This document shows positions 54,345-63,136 of a DNA stretch of 64,000 bases, one piece after another; position 1 is the stretch's first letter; each line of letters opens with the position of its first letter. The translations under genes were made by a program, and so were the position numbers. The notes under the pieces are model-generated. The model was not told the origin of the DNA. It searched no databases and worked only from the letters and a program-made list of their open reading frames with translations. This DNA is from Ramlibacter agri (lineage in GTDB: Bacteria > Pseudomonadota > Gammaproteobacteria > Burkholderiales > Burkholderiaceae_C): contig NZ_JABBFX010000002.1 in NCBI RefSeq assembly GCF_012927085.1, forward strand, positions 558,001-622,000. The letters are read 5' to 3'.

Positions 54345-55385
54345 TTACACGCTGACCAGGCTTTCCAGGCGCCCTGCAATGTCGCCCAATGCCATCACCT
54401 CCTTCGCCGCCCCGACCTGGATCGCCTGCCGCGGCATCCCGAAGACGACGCAACTCGCCTCGTCCTGCGCAATGGTGTGCGCGCCCGCGCGGCGCATCTC
54501 CAGCATCGCATCGGCGCCATCGGCGCCCATGCCGGTGAGCATCACGCCGACGGCCTGCCCACCGGCAGTGCGCGCGATCGAGCGGAACAAGGTGTCCACC
54601 GAAGGCCGATGGCGATTGACCGGCGGGTCGTCGGTGACGCGCAGCGCATAGCCGATGCCCCGCCGCGCCAGCATCAGGTGCCGGCCGCCGGGCGCGATGT
54701 AGGCCACGCCGTTGCGCACCACTTCGTTGTCCTCGGCCTGCTTCACGTCCATCTTGCACAGCGCGTCGAGCCGGCGCGCGAAGGTCTCGGTGAAGCCGGG
54801 CGGCATGTGCTGCGCGATCAGGATCGGCGGCATCGACTCCGGCAGTTCGGTCAGCACCTCGCGCAGCGCCTCGACGCCGCCCGTGGATGCGCCGATGCCG
54901 ATGACCCGGTGCAGCGCCGCGGCCTGCGTCATCACGCGCGGGCCCAGCGGGGCGAAGCCGCTGGGCGCCTGCGGCGCGCGCCGGTGCCGCACCACGCGGG
55001 CGCCGGCGGCGGCGCGGATCTTGTCCGCGATCTCCTGGGCCCCGCTTTCCAGCTGGTCGAAGCTGGCGGGCTTGGGGAAGAAGTCCACCGCGCCCAGCTC
55101 CAGCGCGCGCACCGTCGTCTCGGCGCCCTCGCGCGTGAGCGAGGAGATCATGATCACCGGCAGCGGCCGCACCGCCATCAGGTTGCGCAGGAAGTCGAGG
55201 CCGTTCATGCGCGGCATCTCGACATCGAGCGTGATCACGTCCGGCGGGTTGCGGCGGATGCGGTCGATGGCGATCAGCGGGTCGGGCGACACGCCCGCCA
55301 GCTCCATGTCCGGCTGCGCGCCGACCACGCGCCCGAGGAAGGCGCGCATCACGGCGGAATCGTCGATGACGAGGACGCGGATCAT
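54345..55385 (-). CDS. cheB: chemotaxis response regulator/protein-glutamate methylesterase CheB
   Basis: This 346-residue two-domain protein has a receiver domain (residues 1-125) with acidic pocket D8-D9 and phospho-acceptor D54 in VITLDVEMPRMNG. The methylesterase domain carries the catalytic serine in GIGASTGG near 165, the histidine in AQHMPPGFTETFA near 193, and the aspartate in MLTGMGADGA near 290. It removes methyl groups from receptors when phosphorylated by CheA. The ATG overlaps the cheD stop. It is the last gene of the chemotaxis run. Confidence 0.96.
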   Translation of the reverse strand: MIRVLVIDDSAVMRAFLGRVVGAQPDMELAGVSPDPLIAIDRIRRNPPDVITLDVEMPRMNGLDFLRNLMAVRPLPVIMISSLTREGAETTVRALELGAVDFFPKPASFDQLESGAQEIADKIRAAAGARVVRHRRAPQAPSGFAPLGPRVMTQAAALHRVIGIGASTGGVEALREVLTELPESMPPILIAQHMPPGFTETFARRLDALCKMDVKQAEDNEVVRNGVAYIAPGGRHLMLARRGIGYALRVTDDPPVNRHRPSVDTLFRSIARTAGGQAVGVMLTGMGADGADAMLEMRRAGAHTIAQDEASCVVFGMPRQAIQVGAAKEVMALGDIAGRLESLVSV

Positions 55386-55993
55386 CGGCGCCTGGCCTCG
55401 AAGATCTCGACCTCGCCGCCACCCGACTTGCGGGTGAGCTCGCGCAGGTACTCGCGTTCGCGCAGCTGCACCTGGTCGTTGGGCGTGACGTTCAGGCGCT
55501 TGACGTGCACCTTGCCGGTCGCGGGAAAGAAGTGCACCTTGCGCGGATGCACGTCCAGCAGGTCCTGGGCGGCGACGGGGATGCCTTCCACCTTCAGGAA
55601 CTCCAGCACGAACTCGGCGTTCTTGGCGCCGACGTCCAGCTTGTCGAAGCCGGCCAGCACGCGGGCGCCGCCGAACACCTTGGCCACCATCCGGCGGCGG
55701 TCGGCGCCGAGCTTGCCCATGTCGTTGATCAGCACTTCCATGGCGTAGACCCCGAAGCGCGCCGACGCGGCCCAGGCCGCGCTGGGCGAAGCCGTGTCGC
55801 CGGGCAGCATGAAGTGGTTCATGCCGCCGATGCGCGAACCCGGGTCCCACAGGCAGGTGGAGACGCAGGAGCCGAGCACGGTGGTGATGGTGCCGGGGCC
55901 GGAAGAGGCGTGGTACTGGCCGGGAAGGATCTTCACCGCGTCCACCTGGAACTCGCGGTCGAAATAGCGGACCGGACTGCTCGTTTCGCTCAC
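55382..55993 (-). CDS. cheD: chemoreceptor glutamine deamidase CheD
   Basis: This 203-residue deamidase has the catalytic cysteine in LGSCVSTCLWDP near residue 43 and the histidine in GGMNHFMLPG near 60. Substrate-binding residues follow in RFGVYAMEVLINDM. It converts receptor glutamines to glutamates and aids adaptation. The start is GTG at 55993, seven bases after cheR. Confidence 0.95.
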   Translation of the reverse strand: MSETSSPVRYFDREFQVDAVKILPGQYHASSGPGTITTVLGSCVSTCLWDPGSRIGGMNHFMLPGDTASPSAAWAASARFGVYAMEVLINDMGKLGADRRRMVAKVFGGARVLAGFDKLDVGAKNAEFVLEFLKVEGIPVAAQDLLDVHPRKVHFFPATGKVHVKRLNVTPNDQVQLREREYLRELTRKSGGGEVEIFEARRR

Positions 55994-56000
55994 TGCAGAT

Positions 56001-56879
56001 TCAACCCTGTCCCATGTGGCCCGCCAAGCGCTCGTACGCAGTCCGGCCGCACGAGCGGAAGCCGGGATGCGCCGAGGGGAAGCTTTCCGAGTGGCCCACC
56101 ATCAGCAGGCCGCCCGGCACCAGCAGCTGCGCCAGGCGTGCCAGCAGCCGCTTCTGCGAATCGCGGTCGAAATAGATCACCACGTTGCGGCAGAAGATCA
56201 CGTCGAAAGGCTCCTGCGCCGGCCAGGCTTCCGACTGCAGGTTCAGCTGCGCGAACTTGACGCCGGAGCGCAGTTCGGGGCGGATGCTGACCAGCCCGTC
56301 GTTGCTGCCGGTGCCGCGCAGGAAATGCTTGCGCAGGCGCTCGGCCGGCATGCCGGCGATGCGGTCGTGGCGGTACACGCCGCCGGCCGCCGTCTGCAGC
56401 ACGTCGGTGTCGATGTCGGTGCCCAGCACCTCGCCCGGGCAGTCCTGCTCGCGCAGCACCATGGCGATCGACCACACCTCCTCGCCGGTGGAGCAGGCGC
56501 TGCTCCACACGCGCAGCTTGCGCTTGTCGCGGCGCTCGCGCGCGTAGCCGGCCAGCAGGTCGAAGTGGTGCGGCTCGCGGAAGAACGCGGTCAGGTTCGT
56601 CGTCAGCGCATTGACGAAGGCTTCGCGCTCGTCCGAGTCGCGCGCCTGCACCAGCGCCAGGTACTCGCCGAAGCTGGTGGTGCCGCGCGCGCGCAGCCGG
56701 CGCAGCAGCCGGTTGTAGACCATGTTGCGCTTCTGCGGGCTGAGCTTGATGCCGGCGTACTGCGCGATCAGCTCGCGCACCGTCTCGAAGTCGGGGTCGT
56801 TCAGCAGGGCCGCGGCGCCGGCACCCAGGTCGGGCAGCAGGCCCGGCAGGGTGGAGGCGAAGGCGGCGCGGGGATGCAC
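56001..56879 (-). CDS. cheR: chemotaxis protein methyltransferase CheR
   Basis: This 292-residue S-adenosylmethionine-dependent methyltransferase has an N-terminal helical domain (LSPQKRNMVYNRLLRRLRARG) and a catalytic domain. The latter shows FREPHHFDLL, the SAM-binding VWSSACSTGEEVWSIAMVL near residue 125, and DVIFCRNVVIYFDRDSQ. It methylates receptor glutamates. The start is GTG at 56879, just two bases after the stop of the receptor gene, whose protein ends in a CheR-docking-like pentapeptide. Confidence 0.96.
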   Translation of the reverse strand: MHPRAAFASTLPGLLPDLGAGAAALLNDPDFETVRELIAQYAGIKLSPQKRNMVYNRLLRRLRARGTTSFGEYLALVQARDSDEREAFVNALTTNLTAFFREPHHFDLLAGYARERRDKRKLRVWSSACSTGEEVWSIAMVLREQDCPGEVLGTDIDTDVLQTAAGGVYRHDRIAGMPAERLRKHFLRGTGSNDGLVSIRPELRSGVKFAQLNLQSEAWPAQEPFDVIFCRNVVIYFDRDSQKRLLARLAQLLVPGGLLMVGHSESFPSAHPGFRSCGRTAYERLAGHMGQG

Positions 56880-56881
56880 GT

Positions 56882-58600
56882 TCAGAACTCCTTCCAGTCG
56901 CCGTTGGCGGCCAGGCGCGGCTCGGTCGGCGCGAAGGGCAGCTTGGGATTGGCGCGCGCCGGGATCGCGGGCGCGGCCTTCGAGCGGGTGGCGATGGGCG
57001 CGATGGCGGCCGGAGCCGGAGCCGGCGCGGGCGCCGGTGCGGCGGCGCGCGGCCGGGACTGCGCGTCGCCCAGGCGGAAGCGCGCCACCATCTCCAGCAG
57101 CGAGCGTGCCTGGTCTTTCATGGCTTCGGCGGCGGCCGAGGCCTCTTCCACCAGCGAGGCGTTCTGCTGCACCACCTGGTCCATCGTCGTGACGGCGGTG
57201 TTGACCTGCTCGATGCCGGAGCTCTGCTCCTGGCTGGCGGCAGCGATCTCGGCGATCAGGTCGCTGACCTTCTTCACCGAGGACACGATCTCGTCCATCG
57301 TCTTGCCGGCGTCGGCCACCAGGCGCGTGCCGGCGTCGACCTTGCCGACCGAGTCGCCGATCAGTTCCTTGATCTCCTTGGCCGCGCCGGCGCTGCGCTG
57401 TGCCAGGCTGCGCACCTCGGCGGCCACCACCGCGAAGCCGCGGCCCTGCTCGCCGGCGCGGGCGGCTTCCACCGCCGCGTTCAGCGCCAGGATGTTGGTC
57501 TGGAAGGCGATGCCGTCGATCACGCCGATGATGTCGGCGATCTTCTTCGACGCATCGGAGATGCCGTTCATGGTGCTGACCACCTGGCCCACCACCTGGC
57601 CGCCCTTGCGCGCGACGTCGGATGCGTTGGACGCCAGCTGGTTGGCCTGGCGCGCGTTGGCGGCGTTCTGGCTGACGGTGGACGTCAGCTCCTCCATCGA
57701 GCTGGCCGTTTCCTCCAGCGTCGTCGCCTGTTCCTCGGTGCGCTGCGACAGGTCCAGGTTGCCCTGCGCGATCTGCGCGCTGGTGTCGGCGACCGCATGG
57801 GCGCCGCCGGACACCTGGCCCACCAGGTCGCGCAGGTTGCGCAGCATGGTCTGCAGCGCCTGCAGCAGCTGGCCGGTCTCGTCCTGGGTGCGGACCTCGA
57901 TGTCACCCGAGAGGTCGCCGCCGGCGATGCGGTCGGCCGCGCGCATGGCCACCTGCAGCGGCCGCACGATCACGCGGCTCATCACCAGCGCGATGCCGAA
58001 GGCGGCCACTGCCGCGGCCACCACGATCACGCCCAGCCAGGCCAGCGCCATGCGGAAGGCGGCGGCGGCGCTGTCGTAGCTTTCCTGCGCCAGCGACTTC
58101 TCCAGCGCCACCAGCTTGTCCATGTCCTTGCCGATTTCCTGGAACTGGGTGTCGGCGGCCTGCATCGACATGGCGCCGGTGGCCACGTCCGCCGAGCTGA
58201 TGTCGATCGCGTCGTCCATCAGCTTGCGGTACTTCTCGATCTTGGGCAGCACGTCGGCCACCAGCGCCTTCTCGGCCGGCACCAACTGCACGCGCGCGTT
58301 GAGGTCGCCCAGGCTCTTGACCACGGCCGCGATCTTCTGCCGCTGCTCCTGGTTCACCTTCTTGATCTGGTCGTCCTTCAAGTTGGCGATCCAGGTGAAG
58401 AGGCGGTAGACGTTGGAGTGCACCTCGGCGATGTCGCCCGCGGCGTCGGCCGCGGTCTGGAAGGCGCTCATGCGGTTGCGGGCCAGCTCCTCCAGGGCAT
58501 TGTTCTGCCGGGTGAGCATGACGTAGGACACCGCGCCCAGCGCCAGCAGGAACACGATGGTGACGGCCGGTGCGACCAGGATCTTCTGCCAGACTTTCAT
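56882..58600 (-). CDS. methyl-accepting chemotaxis protein with CheR-docking tail
   Basis: This 572-residue receptor has a first membrane helix (about 8-30) and a periplasmic four-helix-bundle type sensor (31-185) rich in Gln/Asn and acidic residues. The second helix (about 188-213), HAMP, and a full signalling domain follow. The hairpin tip is in [20 protein letters not shown]. The chain ends DWKEF, fitting the aromatic-x2-aromatic pentapeptide that tethers CheR, which suits cheR being the next gene. The ligand is unknown. Confidence 0.93.
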   Translation of the reverse strand: MKVWQKILVAPAVTIVFLLALGAVSYVMLTRQNNALEELARNRMSAFQTAADAAGDIAEVHSNVYRLFTWIANLKDDQIKKVNQEQRQKIAAVVKSLGDLNARVQLVPAEKALVADVLPKIEKYRKLMDDAIDISSADVATGAMSMQAADTQFQEIGKDMDKLVALEKSLAQESYDSAAAAFRMALAWLGVIVVAAAVAAFGIALVMSRVIVRPLQVAMRAADRIAGGDLSGDIEVRTQDETGQLLQALQTMLRNLRDLVGQVSGGAHAVADTSAQIAQGNLDLSQRTEEQATTLEETASSMEELTSTVSQNAANARQANQLASNASDVARKGGQVVGQVVSTMNGISDASKKIADIIGVIDGIAFQTNILALNAAVEAARAGEQGRGFAVVAAEVRSLAQRSAGAAKEIKELIGDSVGKVDAGTRLVADAGKTMDEIVSSVKKVSDLIAEIAAASQEQSSGIEQVNTAVTTMDQVVQQNASLVEEASAAAEAMKDQARSLLEMVARFRLGDAQSRPRAAAPAPAPAPAPAAIAPIATRSKAAPAIPARANPKLPFAPTEPRLAANGDWKEF

Positions 58601-58661
58601 TTTCTTCTTTCGCTTCCTTCGACGTCGCCCGCCTTGGCGCGGGCGCTCCCCCCGACAAACA

Positions 58662-59855
58662 TCAAGCCGCGGCCCGGCCCTGCCCGAGCCGGAAGCGCGC
58701 CACCAGGCGCAGCAGCGCGCCCGACTGTTCCTTCATCGACTCGGTGGCGGCCGAAGCCTGCTCCACCAGCGCCGCGTTCTGCTGCACCACGCGATCCATC
58801 TGGGCCACCGCCGTGTTCACCTGACCAATGCCTTCGCTCTGCTCCCGGCTGGCGGCGGCGATCTCGGCGATCAGGTCGCTCACCTTCTTGAACGAGAGCA
58901 CCACGTCCACCATCGTGTGGCCGGCGGCGTCCACCAGCGCGCCGCCCGCCTGCACCTGCCGGACCGAGTCGGCGATCAGGCCCTTGATCTCCCTCGCCGC
59001 CGCGGCGCTGCGCTGCGCGAGGTTGCGCACCTCCGCGGCCACCACCGCGAAGCCACGGCCCTGCTCGCCCGCGCGCGCGGCTTCGACCGCGGCGTTCAGC
59101 GCCAGGATGTTGGTCTGGAAGGCGATGCCGTCGATGACGCTGATGATGTCGGCGATCTTCTTGGAGGCATCGGAGATGTCGTCCATGGTGCTGACGACCT
59201 GCTCCACCACGTCGCCGCCCTTGCGCGCCGTTTCCGCCGCGTTCACGGCCAGTTCGCTGGCCCGGCGCGCGGTGTCGGCGTTCTGCGCCACGGTGGACGT
59301 CAGCTGCTCCAGCGCGCTGGCGGTTTCCTCCAGCGTGCTGGCCTGTTGCTCGGTGCGCTGCGACAGGTCCACGTTGCCCTGCGCGATCTGGTCGCTGGTG
59401 TCGGCCACGCGGTGGGCGCCGCCCACCACTTCGCCTACCAGCTGGCGCAGGTTCTGCGTCATCTCGTTGAGGCCGTGGAACAGCTCGGTCACCTCGTCGC
59501 CGCCCTCGGCCCGCACCTGCACCGTGAGGTCGCCCTGGCCGACCTTGCGCGCGCTCTTCACCGCCACCTTCACCGGCCGCACGATGGAGGCGATGACGAA
59601 GTAGCAGAAGCTGAACTGGATGCAGAAGCCGGCGGCGCACACCATCGCCAGAAGTTCCTTGCCGCGGCTGGCACCGCCGCTGCCGGCCTCGATCTGCTCC
59701 ATCTGCCAGGCGCCCACGCCCGCCACGGCCAGCATCAGCGCCAGCAGCATGACGAAGGTCCAGATCAGGCGCTGGCGGATGGTGAGCACCCGCAACAGGT
59801 CCTCCGTACGGCGGACCAGACCCCGGCTGCGCGCCGGCGCGGCGAGGCTGTCCAT
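58662..59855 (-). CDS. methyl-accepting chemotaxis protein lacking a ligand-binding domain
   Basis: This 397-residue receptor has two membrane helices near residues 28-50 and 68-92, separated by only about 15-18 residues ([20 protein letters not shown]). There is therefore no periplasmic sensor. HAMP and a complete signalling domain with [20 protein letters not shown] follow. It may sense membrane or redox state, or act as a helper receptor. It has no C-terminal pentapeptide (ending GRAAA). It lies between cheW and the docking-tail receptor. Confidence 0.92.
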   Translation of the reverse strand: MDSLAAPARSRGLVRRTEDLLRVLTIRQRLIWTFVMLLALMLAVAGVGAWQMEQIEAGSGGASRGKELLAMVCAAGFCIQFSFCYFVIASIVRPVKVAVKSARKVGQGDLTVQVRAEGGDEVTELFHGLNEMTQNLRQLVGEVVGGAHRVADTSDQIAQGNVDLSQRTEQQASTLEETASALEQLTSTVAQNADTARRASELAVNAAETARKGGDVVEQVVSTMDDISDASKKIADIISVIDGIAFQTNILALNAAVEAARAGEQGRGFAVVAAEVRNLAQRSAAAAREIKGLIADSVRQVQAGGALVDAAGHTMVDVVLSFKKVSDLIAEIAAASREQSEGIGQVNTAVAQMDRVVQQNAALVEQASAATESMKEQSGALLRLVARFRLGQGRAAA

Positions 59856-59883
59856 GGGTGCTTGCGGCCGCGTGTCCCGCGCT

Positions 59884-60393
59884 TCAGTGGACGGCGCTGT
59901 CGACCAGGGCCATGTCGGCGCCGGTCATCAGCTTCTCGATGTCGAGCAGGATGATCATCTGCTCTTCCACCGTGCCCAGGCCCGTGATGTACTTCGTGTC
60001 GAAGGTGGTCGACGCGAATTCCGGCGTCGGCCGGATCGCTTCGGACGACAGCGTCAGCACGTCGGACACCGCATCCACCACCACGCCCACCACGCGGCCG
60101 GCGACGTTGAGGATGATGGCGACGGTGAATTCGTCGTAGCTCACCTGGCCCAGGTTGAACTTGATGCGCAGGTCCAGGATGGGGACGATCACGCCGCGCA
60201 GGTTGATGACGCCCTTGATGAAGGCGGGCGCGTTGGCGATGGCCGTCGGCGTTTCGTAGCCGCGGATTTCCTGCACCTTCAGGATCTCGATGCCATAGCT
60301 TTCCTGGCCGAGGCGGAAGGTGAGGAACTCGCTGGCCTGGCCCTCCGCGGCCTTGGCCTGCTTGCCGTTACCTGTCTGCGCTTGGGTCTGCAT
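59884..60393 (-). CDS. cheW: chemotaxis coupling protein CheW
   Basis: This 169-residue adaptor links receptors to CheA. Conserved segments are [52 protein letters not shown] and [11 protein letters not shown]. The start is taken at 60393 ([14 protein letters not shown]) with a GGAG site upstream. A longer frame from 60465 would begin inside the candidate promoter at 60461-60489. Confidence 0.92.
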   Translation of the reverse strand: MQTQAQTGNGKQAKAAEGQASEFLTFRLGQESYGIEILKVQEIRGYETPTAIANAPAFIKGVINLRGVIVPILDLRIKFNLGQVSYDEFTVAIILNVAGRVVGVVVDAVSDVLTLSSEAIRPTPEFASTTFDTKYITGLGTVEEQMIILLDIEKLMTGADMALVDSAVH

Positions 60394-60460
60394 CTGCGTC
60401 TTCTCCGTCTTTTCACTGTCCAGGACAGCATGCCATGTGTGCACGTCTGTTGCAATCGAC

Positions 60461-60489
60461 ATCAATTGTTACGGACAGCCTCCTGTCAA
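60461..60489 (-). promoter_or_regulatory. sigma-70-like promoter candidate before cheW
   Basis: The minus strand has TTGACA (60489-60484), a 17-base spacer and ATTGAT (60466-60461). The -35 is perfect and the -10 weak. It lies in the 198-base spacer before cheW, consistent with a separate transcript for cheW and the genes after it. Confidence 0.4.
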
Positions 60490-60591
60490 TTTTTGCGGAG
60501 AGCGGCCTTCCGTATGCGCTTTGGCAGGATGGAAGGGCCCTCGCGCAGCCCGAACGGCGGGCCTCACTGTCGCCTGCGCGCGACGCCTGTT

Positions 60592-62175
60592 TCATGCCAA
60601 CGCCGGCATGGCTGCGCCCTCCTGCCGCAGGCGGAAGCGCGCCACGGCTTCCAGCAGCGAACCGGCCTGCTCCTTCATCGCCTCGGTCGCGGCGCTCGCC
60701 TGCTCCACCAGCGTGGCGTTCTGCTGCACGACCTGCTCCATCTGGCTCACGGCGCGGTTCACCTGTTCGATGCCTACGCTCTGCTCCTGGCTGGAGGCGG
60801 CGATCTCGCCGATCAGCTCGCTCACCTTCTTCACCGAGGCGACGATCTCCTCCATCGTCCCGCCCGCGGCCTCGACCTGCTGCGCGCCCGCCTCCACCTG
60901 GCCGGCCGAATCGGCGATCAGCGCCTTGATCTCGCGCGCCGCTGCGGCGCTGCGCTGGGCGAGGTTGCGCACCTCCGCCGCGACCACGGCGAAACCGCGG
61001 CCCTGTTCGCCGGCGCGCGCGGCTTCCACCGCGGCGTTCAGCGCCAGGATGTTGGTCTGGAACGCAATGGCGTCGATCACGCCGGTGATGTCGGCGATCC
61101 GGTTCGACGACGCCGTGATGCCGCCCATGGTGCGGGCCACCTGGCCCATCGCTTCGCCGCCGCGCCGCGCGACTTCCGAGGCGCTCACCGCGAACTGGCT
61201 GGCCTGGCGCGCGCTCTCGGCGTTGCGGCTGACAGCGGCCGTCAGTTCGTCCATCGCGGTGGCGGTCTCCTCCAGCGTGCCGGCCTGCTCCTCGGTGCGC
61301 TGCGACAGGTCCACGTGCCCCTGCGCGATCTGGGTGCTGGTTTCCGAGACCGTGTGCGCCCCGGCGGCCACGGCGCCGGCGAGCTGGCGCAGGTTGCCGG
61401 CCATCTTGCCCATGGCGTGCAGCAGGCTGTCGCCGCCGCGCGCGTCAGTACGGACTTCGCCGGTGAGGTCACCGCCCGCAATGCGCACGGCCACCGCACG
61501 GGCGTAAGCGGGTTCGCCGCCCAGCTCGGACCGCAGCCGGCGGATGATCAGCCAGGCCGCGGCCAGGCCGACCAGCAGCGCGACCACCGACAACGCCACG
61601 ATCGAAAGCCGCGTGCCGTGGTAGGCATCGGCGGCCACGCGCGCCTCGTCCGCCGCCAGCGAGACCTGGAACTGCTCGAAGCGGTCCATCGCGTCCAGCA
61701 GCCGCGCCTGCGCGGGCAGCACGTTCTTCAGCAGCACGTCCTTGGCGCTGCTGTAGTCGCCGTGTTCGGCGTGCTGCAGGAAGGCGTCCTCCTGCGGCAG
61801 GTAGGCCGCGCGCGCATCGGCGATCTCCTTCAGCAGGTCTTGCTCGCGCCCCGGCAGCACCGTCTTGCCCAGGCGGTTCAGGAGTTCGGCGATGTGCTCG
61901 CGATGCTGGCGCACCGCGACGAGTTCGGCCTTGACCTGCTTCTCGTCGTCCAGCACCAGCACGTTGCCGGTGCTGCGGGTGATCTGCCCCAGCGAGTCGC
62001 TGGCCTGCGCCACCGTGATCAGCTGCAGCAGCCGCGTGGTGGCCAGCGCTTCGACGTTGCGGTTGAAGCCGGCGAGCTGGCCCAGGCTGGTCAACGCCAC
62101 CGCCGCCAGCAGGCCCAGCACGATGCCGAAGCCGAGGGCGAGCCGCGCCCCCACGCTCAGTTGGCGTCCGGACAT
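60592..62175 (-). CDS. methyl-accepting chemotaxis protein paired with a periplasmic binding protein
   Basis: This 527-residue receptor has a first membrane helix at about residues 10-32 and a periplasmic helical bundle (33-185). The second helix (about 188-212), HAMP ([15 protein letters not shown]) and a full signalling domain follow. It lacks a CheR pentapeptide (ends MPALA). It starts 15 bases after the PstS-like binding-protein gene. The two may act together, the binding protein presenting ligand to the receptor's periplasmic bundle; this is inferred from gene order only. Confidence 0.93.
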   Translation of the reverse strand: MSGRQLSVGARLALGFGIVLGLLAAVALTSLGQLAGFNRNVEALATTRLLQLITVAQASDSLGQITRSTGNVLVLDDEKQVKAELVAVRQHREHIAELLNRLGKTVLPGREQDLLKEIADARAAYLPQEDAFLQHAEHGDYSSAKDVLLKNVLPAQARLLDAMDRFEQFQVSLAADEARVAADAYHGTRLSIVALSVVALLVGLAAAWLIIRRLRSELGGEPAYARAVAVRIAGGDLTGEVRTDARGGDSLLHAMGKMAGNLRQLAGAVAAGAHTVSETSTQIAQGHVDLSQRTEEQAGTLEETATAMDELTAAVSRNAESARQASQFAVSASEVARRGGEAMGQVARTMGGITASSNRIADITGVIDAIAFQTNILALNAAVEAARAGEQGRGFAVVAAEVRNLAQRSAAAAREIKALIADSAGQVEAGAQQVEAAGGTMEEIVASVKKVSELIGEIAASSQEQSVGIEQVNRAVSQMEQVVQQNATLVEQASAATEAMKEQAGSLLEAVARFRLRQEGAAMPALA

Positions 62176-62190
62176 GTCGCCTCCGCCCCG

Positions 62191-62949
62191 TCAGCGGGCG
62201 TTGCCGGCGGTACGCAGCGCGGCGATCACCTGCTGCACCTTGGGTTGCGGCTCGCCCACCGTCACGAAGGCCAGCGGGCGCTCGATGCGCGAGGTCTCCA
62301 CGATCACCGCCTTGCCATCGGCCTTGACGAAGCCGCGTCCCAGGCCGCCGATGCCCGCCTCGTCGCCCGGCACCAGGTCCGCGATGCGCGAGACCGAAGT
62401 GAGCGACTTGACGCTGGCCGCGTAGTCCTGGTTGTTCATCACGATCTTCTTGATCATCGCGCGGGTGCCGCCGGTGAGCGCATCCGAGTACACGGTGATC
62501 GGCATGTCCTTGCCACCCACCTGCTTCCAGTTGGTGATCTTGCCGGTGTGGATGTCACCCAGCTGCGCCAGCGTCAGCTTCTTCACCGGGTTGGCGGGAT
62601 GGACGATGAAGACGATCTCGTCCTTGCGGATCTCGTGCATGCGCAGCGTCGCGCCGTCGATCTTCTTCCCCGCGACCTCCGCCGCGGCCAGCGCGATGTC
62701 CATCGGCTCCGACACCATCGCGGCGTCGGCCCGGCCTTCGGCGAGGTCCACCAGGCCCTTGCCGGTGGCATTGGCGTTGATCTCCAGCTGGTGGCCGGTG
62801 GCCTTTTCGACCGTGGCGCGGTTGGGCGCGACGACCACGTTCAGCACCGTGGTGGCGCCGGCCAGCCGCACGGTGTCGGCGAGCGCGAGGGAGGGAAGTC
62901 CGGCCAGCGCGAAGGCGGCCAGCAGCACGGAGCGGGCTTGCACTTTCAT
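62191..62949 (-). CDS. PstS-like periplasmic substrate-binding protein
   Basis: This 252-residue exported protein starts MKVQARSVLLAAFALAGLPS with likely signal cleavage after LALA near residue 24. It has the phosphate-binding-protein-like fold (PBP-like domain): RLAGATTVLNVVVAP, VSEPMDIALAAAE, FIVHPANPVKKLTLAQLGDIHTG and GGTRAMIKKIVM. No ABC permease or ATPase accompanies it; it is embedded between cheA and a receptor gene. A sensing role is therefore more likely than transport. The ligand (phosphate or another anion) is not proven. Confidence 0.87.
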   Translation of the reverse strand: MKVQARSVLLAAFALAGLPSLALADTVRLAGATTVLNVVVAPNRATVEKATGHQLEINANATGKGLVDLAEGRADAAMVSEPMDIALAAAEVAGKKIDGATLRMHEIRKDEIVFIVHPANPVKKLTLAQLGDIHTGKITNWKQVGGKDMPITVYSDALTGGTRAMIKKIVMNNQDYAASVKSLTSVSRIADLVPGDEAGIGGLGRGFVKADGKAVIVETSRIERPLAFVTVGEPQPKVQQVIAALRTAGNAR

Positions 62950-63078
62950 GGTCTCTCCAACGATTTCGTTATGGCGGGACCAGCATCGCCGAGGCCGGCG
63001 GATGTTTCAATAAGTAAACACTAGAACGTTGCGCTTAAGCAAAATGACTGCGTGCAATTGTTGCCGGCCGCGCACAAG

Positions 63079-63103
63079 AAAAAGGGGCGGCTTGCGCCGC
63101 CCC
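63079..63103 (-). terminator. rho-independent terminator downstream of cheA
   Basis: On the minus strand GGGGCGGC and GCCGCCCC pair around a four-base loop and are followed by TTTTT (63083-63079). It is 34 bases after the cheA stop. It splits cheA from the binding-protein and receptor genes. Confidence 0.85.
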
Positions 63104-63136
63104 GAAAACACCCAAGGAGACCTCCCTAGAGATCCT

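Noticed and set aside
59620..63024. Very long plus-strand open frame (1134 codons) across the chemotaxis genes
   Set aside because: It is antisense to clearly conserved cheW, mcp and binding-protein genes, and its translation is His/Arg/Val-rich low-complexity sequence typical of shadow frames in G+C-rich DNA.
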